Made by a program: the position numbers and the translations under genes. The notes under the pieces are model-generated. The model had not been told where the DNA came from. It did no database searches and saw nothing but the letters and a program-made list of their open reading frames with translations. A stretch of 64,000 nt of DNA from Streptomyces colonosanans (GTDB lineage Bacteria > Actinomycetota > Actinomycetes > Streptomycetales > Streptomycetaceae): the NCBI RefSeq assembly GCF_001866645.1, contig NZ_MLYP01000022.1, positions 1-64,000 on the forward strand, written 5' to 3'. This document shows positions 32,545 through 41,089 of this stretch, one piece after another (within the stretch, counting starts at the first letter, position 1; every line of letters begins with the position of its first letter).

Positions 32545-33785
32545 GCCCCTCGGTCCCCAGCCCGCGCCGCGTGCCCGCCCGTGGCAGGCGGGCCTTCGCC
32601 GCGACCTGGTGGGGCCAGGCATGGGTGACGGCCCTGGAGGACTCCACCCTGGACTCGGGGCGCCTGTCCCGCGGACGCACCTACGCCCGCCAGGGCATGG
32701 TCGGCCCCGTCACCATCGCCCCCGGCCAGGTCAAAGCCGCCGTCCAGGGCAGCAGGCCGCGCCCCTACCGCTCCGCCGTCCACCTGCCCGTCCTCACCGA
32801 CGCGCAGTGGAATACCCTCCTCGACACCATCGCGACCCGGGCCGGGCATCTCGCCGCACTCCTCGACGGCGAGATGCCCGCCGAACTCGTTGACGACGCC
32901 CGACACTCCGGCGTCCCCCTGCTCCCGCAGCCCACCGAACTCGACCCCGAATGCTCCTGCCCCGACTGGGGCTACCCCTGCAAACACGCCGCCGCGCTCT
33001 GCTACGCCATCGCCGCCACCATCGATACCGACCCCTTCGCGGTGTTCGCCCTGCGCGGCCGCGGCCGGGAGGAAGTCCTCACCCAGCTGCGCGCCCGCCG
33101 TACGGCCGCCCAGGCGACCTCCACCCCACCGGCCCCAGCCGGCCTCCCGGCCGCGGGCGCCTACGCGGCCTGGGCGGCCCTGGCCGAACACACTCCGCCT
33201 CTTCCCGAACTCCCCGAACCGGCCCCCCACACCGCCACACTGCCCGCCGCCCCGCCACTCGGATCCGGTCTGTCAGCCGAGGACCTCGAACGCCTCATGG
33301 CGGACACCGCCGCACGCGCCGCCCGGCTGCTCACGGGCGACACCACCAGCCTGCACCTGAACCAGCACGAGGACGCGGCACGGATCGCCGCGAGCAACTG
33401 CGGCCCCGAGTGGTTCCACCACCTCATCCAGAACACCGGTGCCAAACCGACCGCGTTCGCCCGCCTCACCCGCGCCTGGCGGTATGGCGGCCCAACCGGC
33501 ATCACCGTCGCCGAACACCCCCACACCCCCGACCCGACGGTGATGGCGGCGGCGCGCAACGCCCTGACCACGGCCCTCACAGAGATGACCACCGCCCCCG
33601 CCGCCCTCAGGGCCTGGCGCAACCGCCTCACCTTCACCGACCACCGCATCCAGCTGCGCCTGGGCCCCGACACCCGCTGGTACCCCTACCTCCGGCACGA
33701 CGACGGCGACTGGTGGCCGGCAGCGCCCGCCGACCTCGACCCCGTCACGGCGCTCACCTCCGTCTGGCAGCAGACCGAGAGGTGA
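32541..33785 (+). CDS. SWIM zinc-finger protein
   Basis: A 414-residue protein. It starts with FAATWWGQAWVTALEDSTLD, RLSRGRTYARQGMVG and APGQVKAAVQGSRPRPY, the common opening of bacterial SWIM proteins that accompany SNF2 ATPases. The zinc site CSCPDWGYPCKHAAALCY is at about residue 138 (CxCx7CxH). The C-terminal 200 residues are Pro/Ala-rich then helical. It overlaps the SNF2 stop codon (ATGA), so the two are translationally coupled. SWIM domains bind DNA or proteins; here it is probably a targeting subunit for the SNF2 ATPase. Confidence 0.88.
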   Translation: MSPSVPSPRRVPARGRRAFAATWWGQAWVTALEDSTLDSGRLSRGRTYARQGMVGPVTIAPGQVKAAVQGSRPRPYRSAVHLPVLTDAQWNTLLDTIATRAGHLAALLDGEMPAELVDDARHSGVPLLPQPTELDPECSCPDWGYPCKHAAALCYAIAATIDTDPFAVFALRGRGREEVLTQLRARRTAAQATSTPPAPAGLPAAGAYAAWAALAEHTPPLPELPEPAPHTATLPAAPPLGSGLSAEDLERLMADTAARAARLLTGDTTSLHLNQHEDAARIAASNCGPEWFHHLIQNTGAKPTAFARLTRAWRYGGPTGITVAEHPHTPDPTVMAAARNALTTALTEMTTAPAALRAWRNRLTFTDHRIQLRLGPDTRWYPYLRHDDGDWWPAAPADLDPVTALTSVWQQTER

Positions 33786-33872
33786 CACGTACGACAGACC
33801 CGTGAACCGCCTCCTCAGCCCACAAGTTCACATCTACCAACTGCTCCGTCATCCGGCATCGCCCCTCACCGG

Positions 33873-33963
33873 TTCACTTGGTGTGGCCGGACATCGGCCG
33901 TACCGTCGTGGCTGCCTCGGATTCAACCAAGGAACGACAACCGCACCTGACGGTTGCGATTCG
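33873..33963. repeat. copy B of the 90-bp repeat with hairpin
   Basis: It aligns with 16355-16443. Shared blocks are TTCACTTGGTGTGGCC, the hairpin (GGCCG/CGGCC at 33885-33889 and 33895-33899), TACCGTCGTGGC, GGAACGACA and GACGGTTGCGATTC. On the minus strand it reads VDTNISNRNRQVRLSFLG and stop. The remaining DNA from 33964 to 34403 holds no gene I can support. Confidence 0.6.
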
Positions 33964-34403
33964 AGATGTTGGTATCCACCAAACTCCGTCCGCGTCCGGT
34001 GACACGGATCGTGTCCGTGGTCCGGGGATGCGGGGGCGGGTTTCCTCACGCCCGCGGGCTCCGTGTCCGGCCTGGGCGGTCCGATGCCCCACACGAGCGC
34101 TCTGGTCGTGTGGGGGCGGTGCCGTCCGTCGCCGGACGCGGTGCCCGAGAGCGCGTCGTCCGATCGCGACGCCGGCGGCGTCGTGGCGGGTGATGCGTTC
34201 TCCGGTTTCAGGACGATGGCGCTCATCCAGCGCAAGAGGTCCAACGGGACGGAGGTTGGGGACGACGGCATCGATGCCTCCGGGCGGCCAGAGCTGTGCG
34301 GTCCCCATGCTGGTGACGAATCATTGTGGGTTCACGCATCCGACGGCGATCGCGCTCGGAGCCACGATAGCCTCCACCACCCCCTGGGCGAGAGAAATCC
34401 ACG

Positions 34404-34661
34404 GTGAACAGCCACAAGGGCCTGCGCGCCGCAGTGATCGGCGGATCCATCGGCGAGCTGACGAGCGCGCTGCTGCGCGAGTTGGGCTTCACCGTCGACA
34501 TCTACGAGCGCACGCCGACACTTCTGGAGAACCGCGGTGGCGGGATCGTGCTCCAGCCCACCACCATGAAGTGGTTCGGCGGACGCGGCGCCCGCCGTGT
34601 CGAGGAGCTCAGCACGGTGATGCGCCGGCTGCTGACGTCCCTCCGCCCGAGGCAGGCGTGA
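34404..34661 (+). pseudogene. N-terminal stub of an FAD-dependent monooxygenase
   Basis: An 85-codon frame from a GTG at 34404 reads GLRAAVIGGSIGELTSALL, FTVDIYERTPTLLENRGGGI and VLQPTTMKWF. This is the Rossmann FAD-binding start of the dihydroxypyridine-hydroxylase kind. It then degenerates and stops. Full proteins are near 390 residues. It lies tail to tail with an intact relative at 34686-35864 (VIGGSLGG, ERSAGRPDDRGAGIVLQPS). Confidence 0.7.
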
Positions 34662-34685
34662 CCACGAGGCGTCGGCTGCCGGACT

Positions 34686-35864
34686 TCAGAGCGTCGGCTC
34701 GACAGCGGCAGCCGTCGTCGGCATGGGGCTGTTGAGGCCGAGCCGCTGCGCGATGCCGACGCCGTGCCGGTAGAGGGCGATTCCCTCGGCCAGGCGGTTC
34801 TTCTCCCATGCCGCCAAGGCCGCATCCAGGGAGGGGAGTTGTTGCAGGGCGGTGAACAGGGTAATAGCGTCGGCGGCCGCCTTCTCCGCGCTCGCCGCCG
34901 TGTGGGGCCGTACGACGAACGCGGCGTCCCCGGTCAGCAGCATCCGGCCCTTACGCATCCGGTTGACCCGCCCGTCCAGGATCGCCTGCGCGAATGGATC
35001 ACGGGTGTGCTCGACCAGCAGGCGTAGCGGCTTGGGCAGCAACATCCGTGCACGGTCCAGGAGTTCGACGTGCACCTGCGACGCGATGAGACCCGGAGGT
35101 AGGGACAGTCCGTGGGCGGTGCCCTCGCGGTCGGTGGTGATGCGCTCGAGGCCGGCCGCGTCGGCCCGGACGTACCACACCCAGTTCATACGGCGGCTAC
35201 CCGGCGTCGTCGCGCCGAAGTCACCCGGGATGAAGTAGCACAGGAACTGGGTGCGGTCCGCGTCGTAGAAGCTGAACCGATCACGGAAGACCGCGCTCAT
35301 TTCCTCCGGAAGCTCCGTCTCGTCGATCACTCCCCGGTAGGCGACGTACCCGGCATAGCGCGGAGCACCGTCGAGGGCGACGAGTCCGCGGTGCCGGGAC
35401 CCCGAGCCGTCCGCGATGATCGCGAGGTCGACCGGATGGACGGCGTCGCCGACATGGACGTCTACGCCGTCGACGCGGGGTGTGAGGGCAGCGACCGGCT
35501 GACCGTCGTGGTAACGGGCGCCGTCGAGGCGGTTCCGGAGGGACGCGTAGATCGCCCCCCAGGAGATCATCCGCTGCCCCATGAGCGTGTGGTGACTTCG
35601 CCCGTCCCGGCCGAAGAACTGCCGGTGGGTGACGGGAACGCTGATCCGGTCGGGATCGACGCCGCAGAAGGTACTCAGGAACCAGGCGACGCTCGGCTGG
35701 AGCACGATGCCCGCACCGCGGTCGTCGGGGCGGCCCGCAGACCGCTCCCAGACCGTGACGTCGAGCCCGAGTTCGGCGAGCGCGACCGCCTGGAACAACC
35801 CGCCCAGCGAGCCACCGATCACGCCCACCGACTTGATGTCCGATACCGAGATCACAGCGAGCAC
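34686..35864 (-). CDS. FAD-dependent monooxygenase (2,6-dihydroxypyridine 3-monooxygenase-like)
   Basis: A 392-residue group A flavoprotein hydroxylase. Its FAD GxGxxG-type motif is VIGGSLGGLFQAVALAELG near residue 14, then ERSAGRPDDRGAGIVLQPS. The DG motif is ADGSGSRHRG near 153, and the second FAD contact is LLTGDAAFVVRPHTAASAEKAA near 320. The DHPH-like subfamily hydroxylates pyridine or phenolic rings with NADH and oxygen. It starts within the end of the DsbA-like gene (13-bp overlap; GTG at 35864, or GTG at 35855), so the two are co-transcribed, probably under the divergent TetR protein. Confidence 0.85.
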   Translation of the reverse strand: MLAVISVSDIKSVGVIGGSLGGLFQAVALAELGLDVTVWERSAGRPDDRGAGIVLQPSVAWFLSTFCGVDPDRISVPVTHRQFFGRDGRSHHTLMGQRMISWGAIYASLRNRLDGARYHDGQPVAALTPRVDGVDVHVGDAVHPVDLAIIADGSGSRHRGLVALDGAPRYAGYVAYRGVIDETELPEEMSAVFRDRFSFYDADRTQFLCYFIPGDFGATTPGSRRMNWVWYVRADAAGLERITTDREGTAHGLSLPPGLIASQVHVELLDRARMLLPKPLRLLVEHTRDPFAQAILDGRVNRMRKGRMLLTGDAAFVVRPHTAASAEKAAADAITLFTALQQLPSLDAALAAWEKNRLAEGIALYRHGVGIAQRLGLNSPMPTTAAAVEPTL

Positions 35865-36529
35865 ACCCCGTTCTCGCAGGTCGCGCCAGACGGCGCCTCA
35901 GTGACCTGGCGTTCGAGGACCTCGACGAGTGCGTCGACACCGACCGCGCCACTGATCGCCTTGTCGCCCGTGATCACCACCGGCACCCCGCGAAGTCCCA
36001 GGTACTCCGCGAGCTTCAGGTCCTCCTGCACGGCTGATTCCAGGGCCGGATCGGTCAGCCCGGTCGCCACGTCGTCTCCGAGCCCCGTCTCCCGACCGAT
36101 CCGGGCCAGTACGGCCGTGTCGCCGACGTCCTGTCCCTCGGAGAAGTAGGCCGCGAGCAGACGGTCGGCCATCGCCCAGCCCTGCTGAGCCTCCCGTTCC
36201 GCCAACGCGATCAGCCGGTGCCCCGCCCGGGTGTTCGGCGTCCTGGCGATCGCCTCGTAGTCGAAGACGATGCCGTCGTCGCGTCCGGCCAGCACCGTCC
36301 CGGCGTCGAGCTGCCGCGAACGCTCCCAGCTCCCGAACTTCCCGCTCCGGTACTCGCGCCGATCCATCCCGGACAGCGGCATCGCGGGGTTCAGCTCGAA
36401 TGCGTGGTGGCGGATGCGGAACTCGTCGTCCGTGCGCTCCTTCACGATGCCGACGGCCTTGTCCAGTCGGCGGCCGCCGACGTAGCACCAGGGGCAGATC
36501 AGATCGCTGAAGACGTCAAGCCTGATCAT
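35852..36529 (-). CDS. DsbA family thiol oxidoreductase (FrnE-like)
   Basis: A 225-residue thioredoxin-fold protein. It begins MIRLDVFSDLICPWCYVGGR; CPWC is the active-site CxxC. An all-helical insertion separates the fold halves, and the cis-Pro segment is LRGVPVVITGDKAISGA near residue 183. A second Cys pair, CENGVC, ends the protein. FrnE-like members act in the cytoplasm on polyketides or thiol stress and carry no signal peptide, as here. ATG at 36529 follows GGAGGAAG; the longer TTG start is rejected. It leads the two-gene operon with the monooxygenase. Confidence 0.88.
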   Translation of the reverse strand: MIRLDVFSDLICPWCYVGGRRLDKAVGIVKERTDDEFRIRHHAFELNPAMPLSGMDRREYRSGKFGSWERSRQLDAGTVLAGRDDGIVFDYEAIARTPNTRAGHRLIALAEREAQQGWAMADRLLAAYFSEGQDVGDTAVLARIGRETGLGDDVATGLTDPALESAVQEDLKLAEYLGLRGVPVVITGDKAISGAVGVDALVEVLERQVTEAPSGATCENGVCSL

Positions 36530-36540
36530 GGCTTCCTCCA

Positions 36541-36564
36541 ATCGAACCGACTAGTCTGTTCGAT
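36541..36564. promoter_or_regulatory. 24-bp TetR-type operator
   Basis: Arms ATCGAAC (36541-36547) and GTTCGAT (36558-36564) flank GACTAGTC (36549-36556), so the whole is palindromic except one base pair. It lies 12 bp upstream of the dsbA start and 50 bp upstream of the divergent tetR start. The central TAGTCT on the plus strand resembles a -10 box, which would let the repressor block transcription directly. Confidence 0.72.
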
Positions 36565-36614
36565 GCCAACAGCGGAGCAGCCATCCTCATTCCCGCCGCC
36601 GTACCGGAGGACCT

Positions 36615-37175
36615 ATGACCACCCCCGACGCCACTCGCGCCAAGATCGTCATGGCGGCGGCAGATCTGTTCACCCGGTGCGGCGTGCGGGCCGTCGGCAT
36701 CAACGAGATCTGGCGAGCCGCCGAGGTCGCCAAATCGACCCTCTACCAGCACTTCCGCTCCAAGGACGAACTTGTCGCCGCTGTCCTGCGACAGCGCAAC
36801 GACCAGTGGTGCGCGCGCCTGCGCGCACTCGCCGCCACGGCAGCCACGCCACGGGGTCGACTTCTCGCGATCTTCGACCTGTTGGGCCAGGAATTCGCCG
36901 ATCCCGCCTACCGCGGCAGTGACTTGCTGAACGTCGCCGCCGAGTACCCCGACCCGGGTCACCCCGTACGGGTAGCGATCCGCGACCACAAACGTGAAAT
37001 CCTCCGCTATCTTGCCGAACTCGCCGCGGCAGCGCAGGAACCCGACCCCGACAAGGCCGCGGCGATGGTCCTGACGCTCGCCGACGGGGCCGCCTGCGCG
37101 CGGGTGAGTCTCGGCGACTCCACCGCCGCCATTCTCGGGCGGGAAGCGGCAGCGCGCCTGCTGGCACACGGCTGA
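36615..37175 (+). CDS. TetR family transcriptional regulator
   Basis: A 186-residue repressor. The helix-turn-helix lies at about residues 7-55 (TRAKIVMAAADLFTRCGVRAVGINEI, VAKSTLYQHFRSKDELVAAVL). The helical ligand domain has LLAIFDLLGQEFADPAYRGSD and a C-terminal AAMVLTLADGAAC. GGAGG at about 36606-36610 sets the ATG at 36615. It is divergent from the DsbA/monooxygenase operon over a 24-bp palindrome and probably represses both. The inducer could be the aromatic substrate; that is inference. Confidence 0.9.
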   Translation: MTTPDATRAKIVMAAADLFTRCGVRAVGINEIWRAAEVAKSTLYQHFRSKDELVAAVLRQRNDQWCARLRALAATAATPRGRLLAIFDLLGQEFADPAYRGSDLLNVAAEYPDPGHPVRVAIRDHKREILRYLAELAAAAQEPDPDKAAAMVLTLADGAACARVSLGDSTAAILGREAAARLLAHG

Positions 37176-37186
37176 CCCCGGACCGA

Positions 37187-37325
37187 TCAGTCCTCAACGT
37201 ACTGGATGTCGAACGGCTCGTTGGTGAGGAAGGGACGGTGCAGTCGCCGTCCTCGAAGGCGCCGTGGGTCAGGGTGCCTCCCTCTGGGAACCAGACGAAG
37301 CTGCCGGCCGAATGGTTGCCCTGGT
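37187..37325 (-). pseudogene. C-terminal remnant of a cupin-domain protein (ChrR-cupin-like)
   Basis: The minus strand reads GSFVWFPEGGTLTHGAFEDG in one frame and, after a one-base shift, FLTNEPFDIQYVED before the stop. The pattern matches the last strands of actinobacterial cupin proteins related to the ChrR anti-sigma cupin and dihydroxyacetophenone dioxygenase. Metal-ligand His residues lie upstream and are lost. The rest, to 37643, holds no gene I can support. Confidence 0.5.
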
Positions 37326-37643
37326 GCGTCGTCAGCGCGCCTCGAGCGCTTACAAGGAAGCGATCCGCAACCGGAGCTGACAGCTCTGATGAAGGTCATC
37401 GTGACCATGCCTCGGCGTGTCCCAGCCGGCACGACGCCCGCTCACCCTGTACAGAGCCGGAAGAGCGGCCGTCCTTCCTGGTCGGTCAACCTGCGCACAC
37501 GGACGGGCTCAGCCACCACACCCCCGGCAGTCGGACAGACGCGCCCGAACATCCAACCGCGGGAACCATCACGCCGGCGAACCTTCACGGTCAGAGCACT
37601 AGCGACTACGTCGTCCCCCCTGCCGCGCCGTCCACCCCGGCGG

Positions 37644-38678
37644 TCACACCGCGACGCCGTACCCGGACAGGCACGCGGCCTGCCTCGGCTTGTCGGCGGG
37701 CAGCGGCACGGTGTCCGGTGTGAGGCTCGTTCCGGCGCAGGCCTGCCACTCGCGTGGGGGGACCCCATAAGCGGCCCGGAACGCCCGGCTGAAGTGGCTG
37801 GCGCTCACGAAGCCCCACCGGCCCGAGACCGCCGCCACTGTCGCCCGGCCCGCTGCCGGGCGGGCGAGGTCGCGGCGGCACATGGCCAGTCGCTGGCGCT
37901 GGATCCAGCGGGCCACCGTCACGCCCTCGAAGCGGAAGAGCTTGTGCAGGTACCGCACGGACACGTGGTGCGCGGCAGCGATCCGTTCCGGCGAGAGGTC
38001 CGGGTCACCCAGATGGCCCAGGATGTGGTCCTTCACCCGGGCCAGGGTGGCCAGAGCCGCCTCGGGCGCCTCCGGGACGAACCGGCCGCGGCGCTCGTGC
38101 GCGAGCGCCGCGAGCAGGTCGAGCGCCGTGGTGGCGAGCCGGGACGCCAGCTGCGGCTCCATCGAATCGGCCGACCGAGAGAGGCACTCCAGGTAGGTGG
38201 CCACCAGGCGGGCGGTACCAGTACCAGCGTCGAAGGCCGTCGCGATGAGCACCCGCAGGTCCTCCTCGGAGACGCCCACGGCCGACCGCGGCCAGTGAAA
38301 GGCCGTGAAGACGAAGGGCTCCGGCAGCTCCTTGGCGAACGGCCGCCCCGCGTCGGAGATCGCGAAGGTGCCCGGGCGCAGCTCCACCTGGCGGCCGTCC
38401 TGGACCAGGCGGGCGGTACCGCGGTGCTGGAGCGCCAGCGTGAGGTGGTCCTCCCCGCCGCCGGCGATCAGCCCCGCGCTGCGCTCGACCCACTGCGGGC
38501 CCGCCTGAACGAGGGAGACCTGCAGGGCGCCCAGGCGGTGGCTGGTGATCGTCGCGGGGGCGGGCGCGCTTTCGAGTAAGGCCACGTCGAGCGGGATGAA
38601 GGTGCGGGAGAGGGCCTCGTGCCAGTACTCGGCGCGGTCGGCGGACGGTACCCCTGTGGTGTCTAGAACGACGGACAT
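37644..38678 (-). CDS. AraC family transcriptional regulator
   Basis: A 344-residue regulator. Residues about 5-190 are an AraC-binding-like domain (AEYWHEALSRTFIPLDV, HLTLALQHRGTARLVQDGRQ, PGTFAISDAGRPF). Residues about 215-315 are the double helix-turn-helix (VKDHILGHLGDPDLSPERIA, HHVSVRYLHKLF, RWIQRQRLAMCRRDL, GFVSASHFSRAFRAAYGVPPREW). The start is an ATG at 38678. It is last in a same-strand series of AraC, hydrolase, AraC, and probably regulates the hydrolase gene between them. The C-terminal tail after the HTH is 30 residues. Confidence 0.9.
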   Translation of the reverse strand: MSVVLDTTGVPSADRAEYWHEALSRTFIPLDVALLESAPAPATITSHRLGALQVSLVQAGPQWVERSAGLIAGGGEDHLTLALQHRGTARLVQDGRQVELRPGTFAISDAGRPFAKELPEPFVFTAFHWPRSAVGVSEEDLRVLIATAFDAGTGTARLVATYLECLSRSADSMEPQLASRLATTALDLLAALAHERRGRFVPEAPEAALATLARVKDHILGHLGDPDLSPERIAAAHHVSVRYLHKLFRFEGVTVARWIQRQRLAMCRRDLARPAAGRATVAAVSGRWGFVSASHFSRAFRAAYGVPPREWQACAGTSLTPDTVPLPADKPRQAACLSGYGVAV

Positions 38679-38781
38679 CAGTGCTCCTCTGACGGCTGTC
38701 GACCGGACCGGCTGGTCCGGCGCGTCGCGGTGTGGGGCGGAGTGGGCGCGGGATCCCTCCCCGGCGGGCGCCGGGCCGGGA

Positions 38782-39771
38782 TCACCAGGAACGGCGGTGC
38801 AGGGCGACGTGCACGGTGTCGACGACCTGGATCAGCGCGGCGCGGGCGGTGGCGGTGGGACAGAGCGCGTCGAGCAGGAGGAAACCGTGCACGGCGCCCT
38901 GATAGCGCATCGCCACCACGGGCACGCCCGCCGCGCGGAGCCTTGCCGCGTAAGCCTCGCCCTCGTCCCGCAGCACGTCGGCCTCGGCGGTGATCACGAG
39001 CGCCGGGGGGAGTCCGGCGAGCTGGTCCAAAGAGGCGCGCAGGGGCGCGGCAGTCGCCTCGCTCCGCCGCTGTCGCTCGGGGAGGTAGTCGTCCCAGAAC
39101 CAGCGCATGTGGTCGCGGTGCAGGAAGTACCCCGTCGCGAACCGGTGGTAGGAGGGGGTGTCGAAGTCCGCGTCGGTCACCGGGCACAGCAGCACTTGGT
39201 GGACCAGTCGTACGTCGCCGCGCTCCCGGGCCAGCAGGGTCAACGCCGCCACGAGGTTAGCCCCCGCCGAGTCGCCGACGGCGGCTATTCGCTGCCCCTC
39301 CAGTCCGACCTCGTGGCCGTGCGCGTGGATCCACCGCGCCACCGCGTGGCACTGCTCGACGGCCACCGGGTAGCGGGCCGCAGGCGCCCGGGTGTAGTCC
39401 ACGTACACCACGGCGGCGTCGGTGCCCAGGGCGAACTCCCGTACCAGCTGGGCGTAGCAGGCGGCGTCGCCGAGCGACCAGCCGAGGCCGGGCAGGAACA
39501 GCACCACGGGGCTCGGCTCGGCGGCACCGACGGGTCTGGTCACCTGGACGTGCACCCGCCTGGTCGGTCCACAAGGCAGGGCGAGCCACTCCGTCGCGGT
39601 GCCGTAGGAGTCGTCCGGGTTGTCGTCCGGTCTCCCGGCTGGCACGTCGGAAGTGAGGACGGAGAGGTCCGGCAGATCCGTCGCGGACCGGTCGGCTCCG
39701 GCGTCCAGGAACTCCTGGAGCGCCCGGTCGAGCACCGGGCGCCGGTCGGGCAGGGGGGTGGTGTCGGACAA
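38782..39771 (-). CDS. alpha/beta hydrolase, hormone-sensitive-lipase/Aes family
   Basis: A 329-residue esterase-like protein. The nucleophile elbow is GDSAG near residue 158. The catalytic acid and His lie in ITAEADVLRDEGEAYAARLR and YQGAVHGFLLLDAL near the C-terminus. The oxyanion segment, HGGGW in most family members, reads LPGLGW here, with Pro in place of His. It starts at a TTG at 39771, set by CCAGGAG 7 bp upstream. Relatives hydrolyse short-chain esters. It lies between two AraC genes. A decayed relative at 52597-53436 retains IHGAGW. Confidence 0.8.
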   Translation of the reverse strand: MSDTTPLPDRRPVLDRALQEFLDAGADRSATDLPDLSVLTSDVPAGRPDDNPDDSYGTATEWLALPCGPTRRVHVQVTRPVGAAEPSPVVLFLPGLGWSLGDAACYAQLVREFALGTDAAVVYVDYTRAPAARYPVAVEQCHAVARWIHAHGHEVGLEGQRIAAVGDSAGANLVAALTLLARERGDVRLVHQVLLCPVTDADFDTPSYHRFATGYFLHRDHMRWFWDDYLPERQRRSEATAAPLRASLDQLAGLPPALVITAEADVLRDEGEAYAARLRAAGVPVVAMRYQGAVHGFLLLDALCPTATARAALIQVVDTVHVALHRRSW

Positions 39772-39967
39772 GTCTTCGCTCCTGGCTTCGGTCGCTGGGC
39801 GCCACGGGCCCGCGTGCGCCCAGGCCGGAACCGGTGTGCGCCGGGCCGCCCGCCGCGCGCGCCTCCCCGGGGTACGGCCGCACCGCTCGACCGTACTGCT
39901 GGGGCGGCTGCCGCGGTGGCCTGCCGTGCACGGATCTCCACCGTCGTCGGGCGGTTCCGGCGGCTCG

Positions 39968-40936
39968 TCAACCGGCATCGTCGTCCCTGAGTGCGCGCCA
40001 CTCCCGCGGCGAGACACCGTACGCGGCACGGAAGATCCGGCTGAAGTGTGTCGGGTTGACGAACCCCCACCGTTGGGCAACGGCCGACACCGTCGGCGCG
40101 GCGCGGCCGCGCCGCGCCAGCTCGTGGGTGCACGCCTCCAGACGGCGCTGCTGGATGAGCCGGCTCACCGTCACCCCCTCGCCCTCGAAAAGCCGGTGCA
40201 GGTAACGAACGGAGATGTGGTGGGCATGCGCGATCCTCTCGGGCACCAGCTCCGGATCGCCCAGGTGGTGGTCGATGTACTCCCGCACCCTGCGGACCAG
40301 GTGCGTGTTCGTGCCCGCCTCGTCCGCCGCCCAGGAGCGGGCCAACTGGGCCACGAGTGCGCTGAACAGGTCCGCGACGCTGCCGGCCAGCCGCTCGCCG
40401 ATCGGGGCGGAGTAGGAGTGCGCGGAGGCGGCGAGGATGCCAAGGAACGGCAGGAGCACCGGTCCGCACCCCTCCGTTGTGCTGATGGCCGTCGCCGACG
40501 CGTACTGCAGGTCGCGCTCCGGCACGCCCAGCAGTCGGCGCGGCAGGTGGAACAGGTGGGTACGGAAGCGCTCCGGGTAGTCGACGGCGTACGGGCGCGC
40601 CGTGTCGTACAGGACGAGCCCGCCCGGTGGCACCTCCGCCCGGCGCCCTTCCTGCTTCAGGACGGCCCGGCCCGACACCTGCACGCTGACCCCGACCTGC
40701 GGCTCGCTCCGCGGGGCCCGCGCGATCAGCGCCGCCGTACGGGAGACCCGGGCGGCGTCCGCCTCCAGCGTGGAGATCCGCACGTACCCGAGCCTGTGCG
40801 ACACCACGAGTCCGTCGAACGGCCGCTCGGTGAGCGGGAGCACCTCCACCGGCACCAGCGTCCGCGACACCGTCCCTCTCCAGAACGCCGCCTTCTCCTC
40901 GTCCGCGACCAACGCGGTCGTCACCCGTAAGCCCAT
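39968..40936 (-). CDS. AraC family transcriptional regulator
   Basis: A 322-residue regulator of the same subfamily as the one at 37644-38678. The N-terminal AraC-binding-like domain has EKAAFWRGTVSRTLVPVEV, VQVSGRAVLKQEGRR and VPPGGLVLYDTARPYAV. The C-terminal helix-turn-helix pair has YIDHHLGDPELVPERIAHAH, ISVRYLHRLFEGEGV, RLIQQRRLEACTHEL and GFVNPTHFSRIFRAAYGVSPREW. The two AraC proteins flank a hydrolase gene; one may have arisen by duplication of the other. Ligand unknown. Confidence 0.9.
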   Translation of the reverse strand: MGLRVTTALVADEEKAAFWRGTVSRTLVPVEVLPLTERPFDGLVVSHRLGYVRISTLEADAARVSRTAALIARAPRSEPQVGVSVQVSGRAVLKQEGRRAEVPPGGLVLYDTARPYAVDYPERFRTHLFHLPRRLLGVPERDLQYASATAISTTEGCGPVLLPFLGILAASAHSYSAPIGERLAGSVADLFSALVAQLARSWAADEAGTNTHLVRRVREYIDHHLGDPELVPERIAHAHHISVRYLHRLFEGEGVTVSRLIQQRRLEACTHELARRGRAAPTVSAVAQRWGFVNPTHFSRIFRAAYGVSPREWRALRDDDAG

Positions 40937-41089
40937 CTGACCGCCCTTCCGCCAAAGTCCTGCGTGGTCTCAGCCTGGACCACGGGCGCGGCAGCCCGTT
41001 AGGTCATCTGACTGCCACGTGCGGGCGGTGGGCCGCAGGGCCCGGCGCGGTGCCCGCGACGGACGGGGGCGGCCGGGTGTTCCTACAGG

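Noticed and set aside
37330..37643. Possible second cupin fragment (KVIVTMPRRVPAGTTPAH on the plus strand)
   Set aside because: Resemblance to a cupin strand is too short and the metal His pattern is not complete.
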